Below are positions 1 to 7,811 of a DNA stretch of 64,000 bases, in pieces (position 1 is the first letter of the stretch; each line of letters begins with the position of its first letter). The stretch is from CAYNJF01 sp964397555 (GTDB lineage Bacteria > Pseudomonadota > Gammaproteobacteria > Berkiellales > Berkiellaceae): the NCBI GenBank assembly GCA_964397555.1, contig CAYNJF010000004.1:1-64000 (forward strand), in the 5' to 3' direction. The translations under genes and the position numbers were made by a program. The notes under the pieces were generated by a model. That model saw only the letters and a program-made list of their open reading frames with translations. It was not told where the DNA came from and searched no databases.

Positions 1-1105
1 ATTGCTCCTCTTTGAGCACGCCGCGGCGGATTTGATCCAATTCAATGGATTCAAAAAGGGCCGTAAAATTACCCTCACCGAATCCCTCGTTACCTTTGCG
101 CTGAATGATTTCAAAGAATATAGGGCCGATGACGTTCTCCGTGAAGATTTGGAGTAATAATCCATCGTCATCAAGTGGGGCACCATCCACTAAGATTTGA
201 GTGGCTTTTAGGCGCTCTAAATCTTCTTTATGGCCAGGGACGCGCTTGTCGATCATTTCATAATAGGTATCTGGCACGGATAAGAAGCGCACATTTCGAT
301 CTTTCAACGACTCAACGCTTTCAAAGATGTTTTGAGCGACCATGGCAATGTGTTGAATGCCTTCGCCGTGATACTCTTTGAGAAACTCTTCAATTTGAGA
401 GCTGTCATCTTTGGATTGATTGAGAGGGATCTTAATTTTACCGCATGGGCTCGATAGCGCTCTTGAGGTCAGCCCTGTCATTTTGCCATCGATGTCGAAA
501 AAGCGGATTTCTTTGAAGTTAAAGATACGTCCGTAAAACTCAGCCCACTTATCCATGTCGCCTCGAGCCACATTGTGTGTCAGGTGATCAATGAATAATA
601 GCCCTTGACCAGGGACCTCTTTGGGAGCATCGGGGTAAAAATCGAAATCTGTATCGTAGATGGTTTTTTCACCGTAGGTGTCAACTAAATAAAGCAAACT
701 GTCACCAATTCCGTAGATCGCAGGGATAGAGAGCTCAGAATCGCCTATTTGGCTTCCCTCAAAAGGCTTGGCGCCCTGAGTGACTGCTGCATCAAAAGCA
801 TGCATGGCATTCTCAACTCGAAAGGCCATTGCACAAGCACAAGGGCCATGCTTTTGAGCAAACTGATAGGCATGAGAGTCTTTTTCTTCGTTAACAATGA
901 AGTTGATTTGGCCTTGTCTGAATAAAAAGACTTCTTTGGACTTATGTTTGGCGACTTCTTGAAAGCCTAACTGAACAAACAGCTCTTTTAAGGCTTTTGG
1001 ATCAGGACTTGCGTACTCCACAAACTCAAATCCATCGGTACCAAGTGGATTTTCCCAAGGACCGTCCTTAGGGGAAACTTTACTGATGACACTGTTTGTA
1101 CTCAT
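1..1105 (-). CDS. hppD: 4-hydroxyphenylpyruvate dioxygenase (HPPD, legiolysin type), 3' end cut by the window edge
   Basis: Converts 4-hydroxyphenylpyruvate to homogentisate in tyrosine catabolism, using non-heme iron and oxygen. The reading frame is open from ATG at 1105 to the window edge (368 codons), close to full length for bacterial HPPD, so only a few C-terminal residues are missing. Two vicinal-oxygen-chelate halves are visible. The iron ligands are recognisable: His in FIDHLTHNV, His in GIQHIAMV and Glu in FFEIIQRKG. It is divergent from an aromatic amino acid permease, and phenylalanine hydroxylase is nearby, so the context agrees. In Legionella the homologue makes the pyomelanin precursor. 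No homogentisate dioxygenase is seen in this window. Confidence 0.96.
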   Translation of the reverse strand, partial: MSTNSVISKVSPKDGPWENPLGTDGFEFVEYASPDPKALKELFVQLGFQEVAKHKSKEVFLFRQGQINFIVNEEKDSHAYQFAQKHGPCACAMAFRVENAMHAFDAAVTQGAKPFEGSQIGDSELSIPAIYGIGDSLLYLVDTYGEKTIYDTDFDFYPDAPKEVPGQGLLFIDHLTHNVARGDMDKWAEFYGRIFNFKEIRFFDIDGKMTGLTSRALSSPCGKIKIPLNQSKDDSSQIEEFLKEYHGEGIQHIAMVAQNIFESVESLKDRNVRFLSVPDTYYEMIDKRVPGHKEDLERLKATQILVDGAPLDDDGLLLQIFTENVIGPIFFEIIQRKGNEGFGEGNFTALFESIELDQIRRGVLKEEQ

Positions 1106-1286
1106 AGGTCTACCTTCTTCCTACCTGAAAATGAGTGCTAACCCTAAAGGATAATAGTCGTAATGCCAACCCACTTCAGCGCGTCTTTTTGTAGCTTACT
1201 TTCCAAAAAGAAAGAATTTTGGTATGTTGGACGGCTTGTAGTTTGCATTCGATGGCTTGAATGCGAGGTTTTAGGTAGGAGTCCTT

Positions 1287-2558
1287 ATGCCAGATCCCAT
1301 AGTTTCCCACGAATCTTTTACTCAATCATCCGATATTTCAAAGCCAAGCGCCCTTAAACTTTTCGGTGGTGTCTTGTTGGTGGCTGGTACCTGCATCGGT
1401 GCTGGGATGCTTTCGCTACCGGTTTCTACGGCCTCAGCGGGTTTCTATTGGACAAGCTCAGTCTTTATGGTGTGCTGGGCCATGATGACACTTACCGCGT
1501 TTTACATGCTTGAGGTGAGTCTTTGGCACAAAGAGGAAACCAATTTGGTGACCATGGCCAACGATACGCTCGGTGTTGTCGGTCGAAGAATCGCTTGGGT
1601 AACTTACATTTTATTTTTGTTTTCCTTGATGGCCGCTTATACCTCAGGGGGAACCGCCATTGCCGGAAAGCTTCTAGGCCATTTAGGGCTACCTCCTTGG
1701 GTGGCTTCGAGCTCATTCATCGTTTTTTTCTCGGCAGTGGTGTATATGGGCGCGCACTGGGTTGATGTGGTCAATCGTGGTTTTATGATTGGTTTGATCA
1801 TCACCTACCTAGGGCTTGTGGTGATGGGGACCTCAGAAGTGGACGTGGCCACGTTTTCGGATGGCCAGAGCAAATACTTACTGGCCGCTATGCCGTTACT
1901 TGTGACGTCATTTGGTTTTCATTTATTAATTCCGACCTTAAAGACCTACTTTGATAACGACGTTAAAAAGCTCAGGCTTTGCATCTTTTTAGGCTCACTT
2001 ATCCCTTTGTTAGTCTATTTGTTATGGGAGTTTATCATCTTAGGGTGTGTCCCAATCTCAGGTCCTGATGGGTTAATTGCCATGTATCAAAATGGCAACC
2101 CCGTCGTAGAGCTCACGGAGACTTTATCCAATGTGGTCGAATCAGACGTCATTGGCCCATTTGCCAGAGCTTTTACCTTTTTTGCTCTAATCAGCTCATT
2201 CATCGGGGTGGCGCTTGGGGTGTTCGATTTTCTTGCCGATGGTTTGCATGTCAAAAAAACGCATAAAGGTCGAGCGATGCTTGCCTTGTTGACCTTTGGA
2301 CCTCCTTCATTATTTGTCTGGATTTATCCCAATGGCTTTATTATTGCTTTAAGTTATGCGGGGGTTTTCGCTTCTATCTTACTTATTATTTACCCGGCGC
2401 TTATGGCCTATGTCGGACGGTATCGGGTAAAAATGCAATCAGACTATGAGGTCATGGGCGGCAAAAGCTTAATGTTGCTCGCCATGGCCTTTGGTGTTGG
2501 GGTCATTGTTTTGCAAATCATGGACCGCTTAGGATTATTGCCTGTACCTAGTTTATAA
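1287..2558 (+). CDS. Aromatic amino acid permease (TyrP/Mtr-like, ArAAP family)
   Basis: Inner-membrane permease of 423 residues with about eleven hydrophobic segments, predicted to import tyrosine, phenylalanine or tryptophan with protons. The N-terminal GTCIGAGMLSLP stretch is the family signature in the first membrane helix. ATG at 1287 follows an AGGAG-type site. Only 14 bases separate it from the downstream aminotransferase gene, and it is divergent from hppD, so the likely substrate is tyrosine or phenylalanine feeding catabolism. Exact substrate specificity cannot be read from sequence. Confidence 0.9.
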   Translation: MPDPIVSHESFTQSSDISKPSALKLFGGVLLVAGTCIGAGMLSLPVSTASAGFYWTSSVFMVCWAMMTLTAFYMLEVSLWHKEETNLVTMANDTLGVVGRRIAWVTYILFLFSLMAAYTSGGTAIAGKLLGHLGLPPWVASSSFIVFFSAVVYMGAHWVDVVNRGFMIGLIITYLGLVVMGTSEVDVATFSDGQSKYLLAAMPLLVTSFGFHLLIPTLKTYFDNDVKKLRLCIFLGSLIPLLVYLLWEFIILGCVPISGPDGLIAMYQNGNPVVELTETLSNVVESDVIGPFARAFTFFALISSFIGVALGVFDFLADGLHVKKTHKGRAMLALLTFGPPSLFVWIYPNGFIIALSYAGVFASILLIIYPALMAYVGRYRVKMQSDYEVMGGKSLMLLAMAFGVGVIVLQIMDRLGLLPVPSL

Positions 2559-2572
2559 GGAGCCATTAGGAC

Positions 2573-3679
2573 ATGGACACGTTATGCCCATCTCACATTC
2601 AAAAGCTTACCCCCTACCAGCCGGGTAAGCCCATAAAAGAGTTTCAGCGTCAATCAGGTCTTGAGCGATGCATCAAGTTGGCCAGCAATGAGAACCCCTT
2701 GGGGCCAAGCCCTAGGGTCAAAGCCTTGCTTCAAGGGTATGATTTTGAGCTGGCTCTTTATCCTGAGTCAGCAGGCTTTGAGCTCAAAAAAGCCATTCAA
2801 ACGAAAACTGGAGTCTCACCCGATGGGATAACGCTCGGGAATGGCTCTGATGAAATCATTCGCTTTTTAATCCAAGCGTTTGTGCATCAAGATGAGCATA
2901 TTCTCTGCCCTGAATACAGCTTCAGCGCGTATGAGATCTTTGCACGAAGCCTGGGGGTCGGCGTTGAAAAGGCTCAAACCTTGGGGTTTGCAACCGACAT
3001 CAATGCGCTTGTTGACAAGGTGAGCGATAAAACCAAAATTGTCTTTATCGCCAACCCCAATAACCCTACGGGCACCTATTCCACTCAAGCTGAGCTTGAC
3101 CATTTGCTTAATCATATCCCATCGGAGGTATTGTGTGTGGTGGATGAGGCGTATTTTGAATACATGGATCAAGAAGACTATCCAGATACGCCAGCCATGT
3201 TAACTCAATACCCCAATTTGGTGGTCTTAAGAACTTTCTCGAAAGTGTATGGATTGGCTGGGTTAAGACTTGGATATTCGCTTAGCTCTAAGACCATCAG
3301 CGATGTGCTTAATCGAGTGCGAGCCCCATTTAACATCAACTCGGTGGCCTTGGTGTGTGGATTAGCCGCAATGCAAGATGAGACTCACGTCAATGACTCC
3401 ATTAGGGCGAATCGAGAAGGGCTGCTCCAGCTTAAGACCTTTTGTCACGAGCATGGCTTGAACGTGATTTCTCAAGTGGGGAATTTCATTACCATTCAGT
3501 TTGCTGATGCCAATCAAGCCAAAGCGGTTCATGGTGCCTTAGAGGGGCAGGGGATACTTACCCGACCATTGGTGCCTTATGGCATGGGAGAGTGCCTTCG
3601 TGTCAGTGTGGGCAGTGATGAGCAAAATAAGGTATGGTGTGAGGCAATGTTGTCGTTCAAGGAGTCAATATGGAGCTAA
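2573..3679 (+). CDS. hisC: HisC-type aminotransferase (histidinol-phosphate or aromatic aminotransferase)
   Basis: PLP-dependent class I/II aminotransferase of 368 residues. It has the N-terminal SNENPLGPSP motif, the NPNNPTG loop near residue 160, and the PLP lysine in RTFSKVYGLAGLRLGY. HisC enzymes act on histidinol phosphate, but many also transaminate phenylalanine and tyrosine. Lying between an aromatic permease and pterin dehydratase, and away from any his operon, it more likely converts tyrosine to 4-hydroxyphenylpyruvate for HPPD. That role is inferred from neighbours. A GGAG site lies just after the permease stop, and its last 10 bases overlap phhB. Confidence 0.9.
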   Translation: MDTLCPSHIQKLTPYQPGKPIKEFQRQSGLERCIKLASNENPLGPSPRVKALLQGYDFELALYPESAGFELKKAIQTKTGVSPDGITLGNGSDEIIRFLIQAFVHQDEHILCPEYSFSAYEIFARSLGVGVEKAQTLGFATDINALVDKVSDKTKIVFIANPNNPTGTYSTQAELDHLLNHIPSEVLCVVDEAYFEYMDQEDYPDTPAMLTQYPNLVVLRTFSKVYGLAGLRLGYSLSSKTISDVLNRVRAPFNINSVALVCGLAAMQDETHVNDSIRANREGLLQLKTFCHEHGLNVISQVGNFITIQFADANQAKAVHGALEGQGILTRPLVPYGMGECLRVSVGSDEQNKVWCEAMLSFKESIWS

Positions 3680-4011
3680 CTGAAAAAAAATGCAAAGCGT
3701 GCGAAGGGGGTGTTGAACCTTTGACCATTGAGCAGTCTCAAGACTACCTCAGGCAAGTCCAAGGCTGGGACATGGATGAGAGCGGAAAGTTGTTAACCAA
3801 GGTTATTGCCTTTAAAAACTATCATCACACCATGGCGTTTGTGAATGCGGTAGCCTGGATGGCTCATTGCGAGAATCATCATCCCGATATGGAAGTCTCT
3901 TACAACCGATGCAAGGTGCACTATACGACTCATGCCATTGGCGGACTTTCAGACAATGATTTTATTTGCGCTGCAAAGGTTGACAAGATCTTAGCGATGA
4001 AAAACGCTTAA
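3670..4011 (+). CDS. phhB: Pterin-4a-carbinolamine dehydratase
   Basis: Regenerates the tetrahydrobiopterin-type cofactor of phenylalanine hydroxylase by dehydrating 4a-hydroxytetrahydropterin. At 113 residues it matches the family length. The active-site stretch CENHHPDMEVSYN, followed by THAIGGLSDND, is diagnostic. It overlaps the end of hisC by 10 bases, so translation is probably coupled. Its partner phhA is only about 400 bases away but on the opposite strand, with the TrpR-like gene between them. Confidence 0.95.
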   Translation: MELTEKKCKACEGGVEPLTIEQSQDYLRQVQGWDMDESGKLLTKVIAFKNYHHTMAFVNAVAWMAHCENHHPDMEVSYNRCKVHYTTHAIGGLSDNDFICAAKVDKILAMKNA

Positions 4012-4031
4012 GGCCTCAGCGTTAAGTGATG

Positions 4032-4061
4032 AGCTCAGCGATTACTCTTGCTCGCTGAGCT
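4032..4061. terminator. Hairpin between convergent phhB and TrpR-like gene
   Basis: Ten-base inverted repeat AGCTCAGCGA / TCGCTGAGCT with a 10-base loop. It lies just after phhB and reaches into the last codons of the convergent TrpR-like gene. On the plus strand it is followed by TTAAATACTTT, a weak U-rich tail. It probably ends phhB transcription; use in both directions is possible. Confidence 0.5.
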
Positions 4062-4341
4062 TAAATACTTTCGCGTAACCACCGTTTCCCGTTTGCAAAG
4101 CCCTTGCAACCCTTCCCACCGTTGTAACCGATATCCCTGTCTCATCTTGGATTTGGCGGTAAGTTTTCCCGGCATTCAACATATGCACGACCTGCCAACG
4201 ATCAACCATGGCCTGAAGCTCTGCTGGGGTGCATAAATCCTCAAAAAAATCGCGAGCCAAGGCCGGGGTGCTGATGGTGCTTAGCGCCTTAAAAAATCGC
4301 TCTTGGGCTAACTTGTCATCTGGGTTCTTTTTGGTTTTCAT
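4042..4341 (-). CDS. TrpR-family (YerC/YecD-like) transcriptional regulator
   Basis: Ninety-nine-residue all-helical protein of the TrpR repressor superfamily. The helix-turn-helix is visible around TYRQIQDETGISVTTVGRVARAL, preceded by the family's LCTPAELQAMVDRWQV segment. YerC/YecD proteins are poorly characterised DNA-binding proteins with no proven tryptophan response. It is wedged between phhB and phhA and reads in the same direction as phhA, 46 bases downstream of it, so it may be cotranscribed with phhA and regulate aromatic amino acid catabolism. That role is inference. Confidence 0.88.
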   Translation of the reverse strand: MKTKKNPDDKLAQERFFKALSTISTPALARDFFEDLCTPAELQAMVDRWQVVHMLNAGKTYRQIQDETGISVTTVGRVARALQTGNGGYAKVFKLSEQE

Positions 4342-4387
4342 AACTAACTTTTAATGGAGTATGTCCCTATTGTAGCTTCAACCATCT

Positions 4388-5197
4388 TTAAGTGGTACGT
4401 TCGAGTGAGTCTGTTTCCTTGGGCGGAAACGTTGGCGGATGCATGCCCATTTCAAGCGCCTGATCCACCAGCTTCAACAAGTCCTGCTCCATCACATCAT
4501 AAAGCTGGTTAGCGTGCTCAATAATAAAGTAGACGGTTTGGAAGATATCAATTCGATAGGGGGTTCGAAAGGCCTCGAGAGCATCCAAGGGCTTTCTGGT
4601 AGGCACCTCACTTTCAAGCGCATACACGGTCTCTCCAGGTGAGGAGAGGATCCCACCTCCATAAATACGAAGCCCTTTGTCGGTTTGAATTAAGCCAAAC
4701 TCCACCGTAAACCAGTAAAGTCGAGCCAGCATAACTTTCTGTGCTTTGGTGGCGGCAAGCCCAAGCTTGCCATAACGTTGCATAAAGTCGGCGTAACCAG
4801 GGTAGGTCAGTAAGGGGCAGTGGCCAAAGATTTCATGAAAAATATCAGGCTCTTCGATGTAGTCAAAATCTTCTCGTCTTCGAATGAAGGTGGCTACGGG
4901 AAACTTAGCGTTTGCCAGCAAATTGAAAAACGTATCAAAATCGATAAGCGCAGGAACAGGAACCACTTGCCAGCCTGTGGTATCTTTGAGTCGTTGATTA
5001 ATGTCGGGTATTTGCGGGATTTGATCTTTGGTAATCTTAAGTTGGTGGAGGCCGTCAATGTATTCATCGCAAGCTCGGTTTTCTACGATGTCTCGTTGAC
5101 GAACAAATAAATCATGCCAGACTTGCTGATCTTCACTTGAGTAATCGACAAAGCCTTTTTTATCGGCAGGACGTGCCTGATAGGTAGTCTTTTTCAT
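4388..5197 (-). CDS. phhA: Phenylalanine-4-hydroxylase
   Basis: Pterin- and iron-dependent monooxygenase converting phenylalanine to tyrosine. The 269-residue length fits the single-domain bacterial enzyme. Iron ligands are visible as two His in FHEIFGHCPLL and the Glu in WFTVEFGLI. ATG at 5197 is preceded by a GGAGG site. Together with phhB, hisC and hppD in this window it forms a phenylalanine to homogentisate route. An inverted repeat about 40 bases upstream may be its operator. Confidence 0.96.
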   Translation of the reverse strand: MKKTTYQARPADKKGFVDYSSEDQQVWHDLFVRQRDIVENRACDEYIDGLHQLKITKDQIPQIPDINQRLKDTTGWQVVPVPALIDFDTFFNLLANAKFPVATFIRRREDFDYIEEPDIFHEIFGHCPLLTYPGYADFMQRYGKLGLAATKAQKVMLARLYWFTVEFGLIQTDKGLRIYGGGILSSPGETVYALESEVPTRKPLDALEAFRTPYRIDIFQTVYFIIEHANQLYDVMEQDLLKLVDQALEMGMHPPTFPPKETDSLERTT

Positions 5198-5235
5198 CGT
5201 TTATTCCTCCGTTATTCTTTTAAGTTTAGCATAGG

Positions 5236-5249
5236 TGTTTACCTAAACA
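5236..5249. promoter_or_regulatory. Inverted repeat upstream of phhA, candidate operator
   Basis: TGTTTACCTAAACA, with perfect six-base arms TGTTTA/TAAACA around a two-base centre, lies 39 bases upstream of the phhA ATG, within core promoter distance. A palindrome placed like this suits a dimeric repressor. The adjacent TrpR-like protein is a possible ligand, but no binding site is established for it. Confidence 0.4.
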
Positions 5250-5457
5250 GTGAAGACATTGAGGCGATGGGTTTGGCACTACTCTTAAACCTGATTAAGA
5301 AAAAGCAATACAAGGACACAGTAATACACTGGCAAGTTTAACCGCTCATTAGACCGAAAGTTTGATTTCAGGACTTAAGTGCCTAAAGAGCAACATACGC
5401 ACTATCAGGATGCGTGAGTGCTTTAGTATGTAGGAAGCAATCAAAGCTAGAATTGTT

Positions 5458-5474
5458 GCCCCCGTTTAGGGGGC
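5458..5474. terminator. GC-rich hairpin downstream of scoB
   Basis: GCCCCC / GGGGGC arms with a GTTTA loop, 58 bases beyond the scoB stop. A clear U-tract is missing on either strand, so the terminator role for the leucine operon is only probable. Confidence 0.4.
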
Positions 5475-5531
5475 TGGCTTTGGTCGTCAGGATATTTGAT
5501 TTAACCAATCATAGACAAAGTAAACTAAGAC

Positions 5532-6194
5532 TTATGAGTTGAGTCTAATTTCTGGAACATTGGAGGGAACAATAAGCTCACCGGCAGTCATCTCTTTAAT
5601 GGTCTCAACACTGACATCAGGGGCCCGCTCAAGCAAATGAAACGCTCCGTCTTTGATTTCCAGGACAGCTAAATCTGTGACAATTTTTTTTATGCAATGG
5701 ACGCCGGTTAAAGGCAAAGAGCAATTCTTCAAAAGCTTGCTTTCTCCTTTTTTGTTGGCGTGAGCCATGGCCACCACAATGTTATTGGCCCCAGCCACTA
5801 AGTCCATGGCCCCACCCATGCCTTTGATGAGTTTATTTGGGATCATCCAAGAGGCAATGTTTCCTCTTTGATCCACTTCGAATGCCCCTAGGACCGTTAA
5901 ATCAACATGACCGCCGCGTATCATGGCAAAGCTCTCAGCCGAGCTAAAAAAAGAAGCGCCCGTTTGTGCGGTCACGGTCTCTTTTCCTGCGTTGATGAGA
6001 TCGGCATCCACATGAGCCTTTTTAGGGTAGGGGCCCATGCCAAGCAGTCCGTTTTCAGATTGCAAAAAGACTTCCATGTTGGGTGGAATGTAATTAGCGA
6101 CCAGGGTTGGGATCCCAATCCCTAGGTTGACGTAATAACCATCTTTAAGCTCTTGAGCGATGCGTTGAGCAATTTGTTCTCTTGATAAAGCCAT
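5532..6194 (-). CDS. scoB: 3-oxoacid CoA-transferase subunit B
   Basis: Beta subunit of succinyl-CoA:3-ketoacid CoA-transferase, which activates acetoacetate to acetoacetyl-CoA. At 220 residues it is standard length. NLGIGIPTLV and the active-site glutamate in SENGLLGMG are present. It is the last gene of the leftward leucine-degradation operon, 9 bases after scoA. In this context it takes acetoacetate released by HMG-CoA lyase, and potentially acetoacetate from tyrosine breakdown. Choice of CoA donor is not readable from sequence. Confidence 0.94.
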   Translation of the reverse strand: MALSREQIAQRIAQELKDGYYVNLGIGIPTLVANYIPPNMEVFLQSENGLLGMGPYPKKAHVDADLINAGKETVTAQTGASFFSSAESFAMIRGGHVDLTVLGAFEVDQRGNIASWMIPNKLIKGMGGAMDLVAGANNIVVAMAHANKKGESKLLKNCSLPLTGVHCIKKIVTDLAVLEIKDGAFHLLERAPDVSVETIKEMTAGELIVPSNVPEIRLNS

Positions 6195-6203
6195 AACTAC
6201 CTC

Positions 6204-6902
6204 TTAATCTGATGTGGTGACACGTTCAATGCGTTTTTCAAACTGGCCTTGGATAACGCGATTCACATAAATCCCCGGAGTATGGATGTGTTCAGGATCT
6301 AATTCCCCTATAGGAACAATTTCTTCAACTTCGGCGACAGTGATTTTACCTGCGGTCGCCATCATCGGGTTAAAATTCATGGCTGTTTTACGGAACACCA
6401 AATTCCCCATCGTATCGGCTTTGTGAGCTTTGACGATGGCAAAGTCAGCGGTTAACGATTCTTCTAGGATGTACTCTTTACCATCGAAGGTTTTCACTTC
6501 TTTGCCTTCAGCCACTGGGGTACCATACCCTGTACGGGTATAAAAACCAGGGATCCCCGCACCACCGGCTCTGATCTTCTCTGCCAAAGTGCCTTGTGGG
6601 GTAAGAATTACCTCCATTTCTCCTGAGATGAACAGCTCTTCGAAAAGCGCGTTTTCACCAACGTAGGAGGCAATCATGGTTTTGATTTGACGTTTTTCAA
6701 GCAGTTTGCCTAAGCCAAAGCCATCGACGCCTGCATTATTTGAGATGCAGGTAAGGCCTGTGGTACCCATCTCAACGATGCGCTCGATGAGACCTTCAGG
6801 GATCCCACAAAGACCAAAGCCACCAGCCATGATGGTCATGTGATCGCTTAGGCCCTCGAGGGCCTGCTCATAGGTTGACACGACTTTATTCAATCCGGAC
6901 AC
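6204..6902 (-). CDS. scoA: 3-oxoacid CoA-transferase subunit A
   Basis: Alpha subunit (232 residues) of the acetoacetate-activating CoA-transferase. The N-terminal GGFGLCGIPEGLI glycine-rich segment is the CoA-transferase family I signature. The start is GTG at 6902, supported by an AGGAG site upstream. It lies nine bases after mvaB and is followed by scoB, the usual A-B order. Together they link leucine and tyrosine breakdown to the thiolase encoded earlier in the same operon. Confidence 0.94.
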   Translation of the reverse strand: MSGLNKVVSTYEQALEGLSDHMTIMAGGFGLCGIPEGLIERIVEMGTTGLTCISNNAGVDGFGLGKLLEKRQIKTMIASYVGENALFEELFISGEMEVILTPQGTLAEKIRAGGAGIPGFYTRTGYGTPVAEGKEVKTFDGKEYILEESLTADFAIVKAHKADTMGNLVFRKTAMNFNPMMATAGKITVAEVEEIVPIGELDPEHIHTPGIYVNRVIQGQFEKRIERVTTSD

Positions 6903-6911
6903 GTTCTACTC

Positions 6912-7811
6912 CTACTGTTGTTTGGCAAGCATCGCTCTGGCCACTTTGGACCCATTAGGACGACTTAATAGGTCACACATACGCTGACCTGCTTGCACCA
7001 TGTTCAATAAATCAATGTCGGTCTTTAGTCCTAATCCTTGGCATAAATACAACACATCCTCTGTGGCCACATTACCAGAGGCGCCTTTGGCGTAAGGACA
7101 GCCCCCAAGTCCCGCGTTTGAAGCATCGATGACCCGAATACCAGACTCAATGCTCTCAAAGACATTGGCCAACGCTTGGCCATAGGTGTCATGAAAATGC
7201 ACCGCTAAGCTTGAAAGCGGCACGTCTTTTTCTAAATGCTTGAGCAGCGCTCTTACTTGATGAGGGGTCCCTACACCAATCGTATCGCCTAATGAAACTT
7301 CATAGCATCCTTTCTCCAGCAATGCGACGGCAAGTTCAAGCACCTTATCCATAGAGACCTCTCCCTCATAAGGGCAGCCAAGGACACAGGACAAATAGCC
7401 TCGCACACGCATGTTAGCGGCTAAAGCTTGCTCAATGACTTGTTCAAATCGCTCTAAGCTTTGCTCGATGGAACAATTTATATTCTTCTGAGAGAAAGTC
7501 TGCGAGCAGGCTGCAAAGACAGCGATGTCTTTGACGCCACACGCTTTGGCAGCTTCAAAGCCTTTTAAGTTTGGCACAAGCGCTGGAAATCGGGCCTTGG
7601 TGTGATCGACAGATCGCATGATTGTCTCATGATCAGCCATCTGTGGAACCCACTTGGGAGAGACAAAACTGGTTGCCTCGATGATTGAAACACCGGCTTG
7701 CACCATGGACTCGATGTGAGCCAACTTATCTTCCGTGGCTATCAAGGTCTTTTCGTTTTGCAGACCATCTCGAGCAGAGACTTCAACAAGGGTAATGGCA
7801 TCATTCATCAT
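6912..7811 (-). CDS. mvaB: Hydroxymethylglutaryl-CoA lyase
   Basis: Cleaves HMG-CoA to acetoacetate and acetyl-CoA, the last step of leucine degradation. TIM-barrel HMGL-like fold: the divalent-metal aspartate is in EVSARDGLQNE at the N-terminus, HFHDTYG provides the metal histidines, and GLGGCPYAKGASGNVATED carries the catalytic cysteine. The start at 7811 (or ATG at 7808) is preferred over an upstream start at 7886 because family homology begins at this point. It overlaps the end of liuD by 11 bases, consistent with translational coupling. Product is 299 residues. Confidence 0.95.
   Translation of the reverse strand: MMNDAITLVEVSARDGLQNEKTLIATEDKLAHIESMVQAGVSIIEATSFVSPKWVPQMADHETIMRSVDHTKARFPALVPNLKGFEAAKACGVKDIAVFAACSQTFSQKNINCSIEQSLERFEQVIEQALAANMRVRGYLSCVLGCPYEGEVSMDKVLELAVALLEKGCYEVSLGDTIGVGTPHQVRALLKHLEKDVPLSSLAVHFHDTYGQALANVFESIESGIRVIDASNAGLGGCPYAKGASGNVATEDVLYLCQGLGLKTDIDLLNMVQAGQRMCDLLSRPNGSKVARAMLAKQQ

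Larger units (their letters stand above)
5198..5531. other. Noncoding gap between liu operon end and phhA
   Basis: No convincing gene. The gap holds the presumed phhA promoter, with an inverted repeat at 5236-5249, and a GC-rich hairpin at 5458-5474 that may mark the end of the leftward leucine operon. Nothing else is recognised. Confidence 0.6.

Noticed and set aside
1163..1357. Open frame overlapping the permease start
   Set aside because: Out of frame with a well supported permease and without homology.
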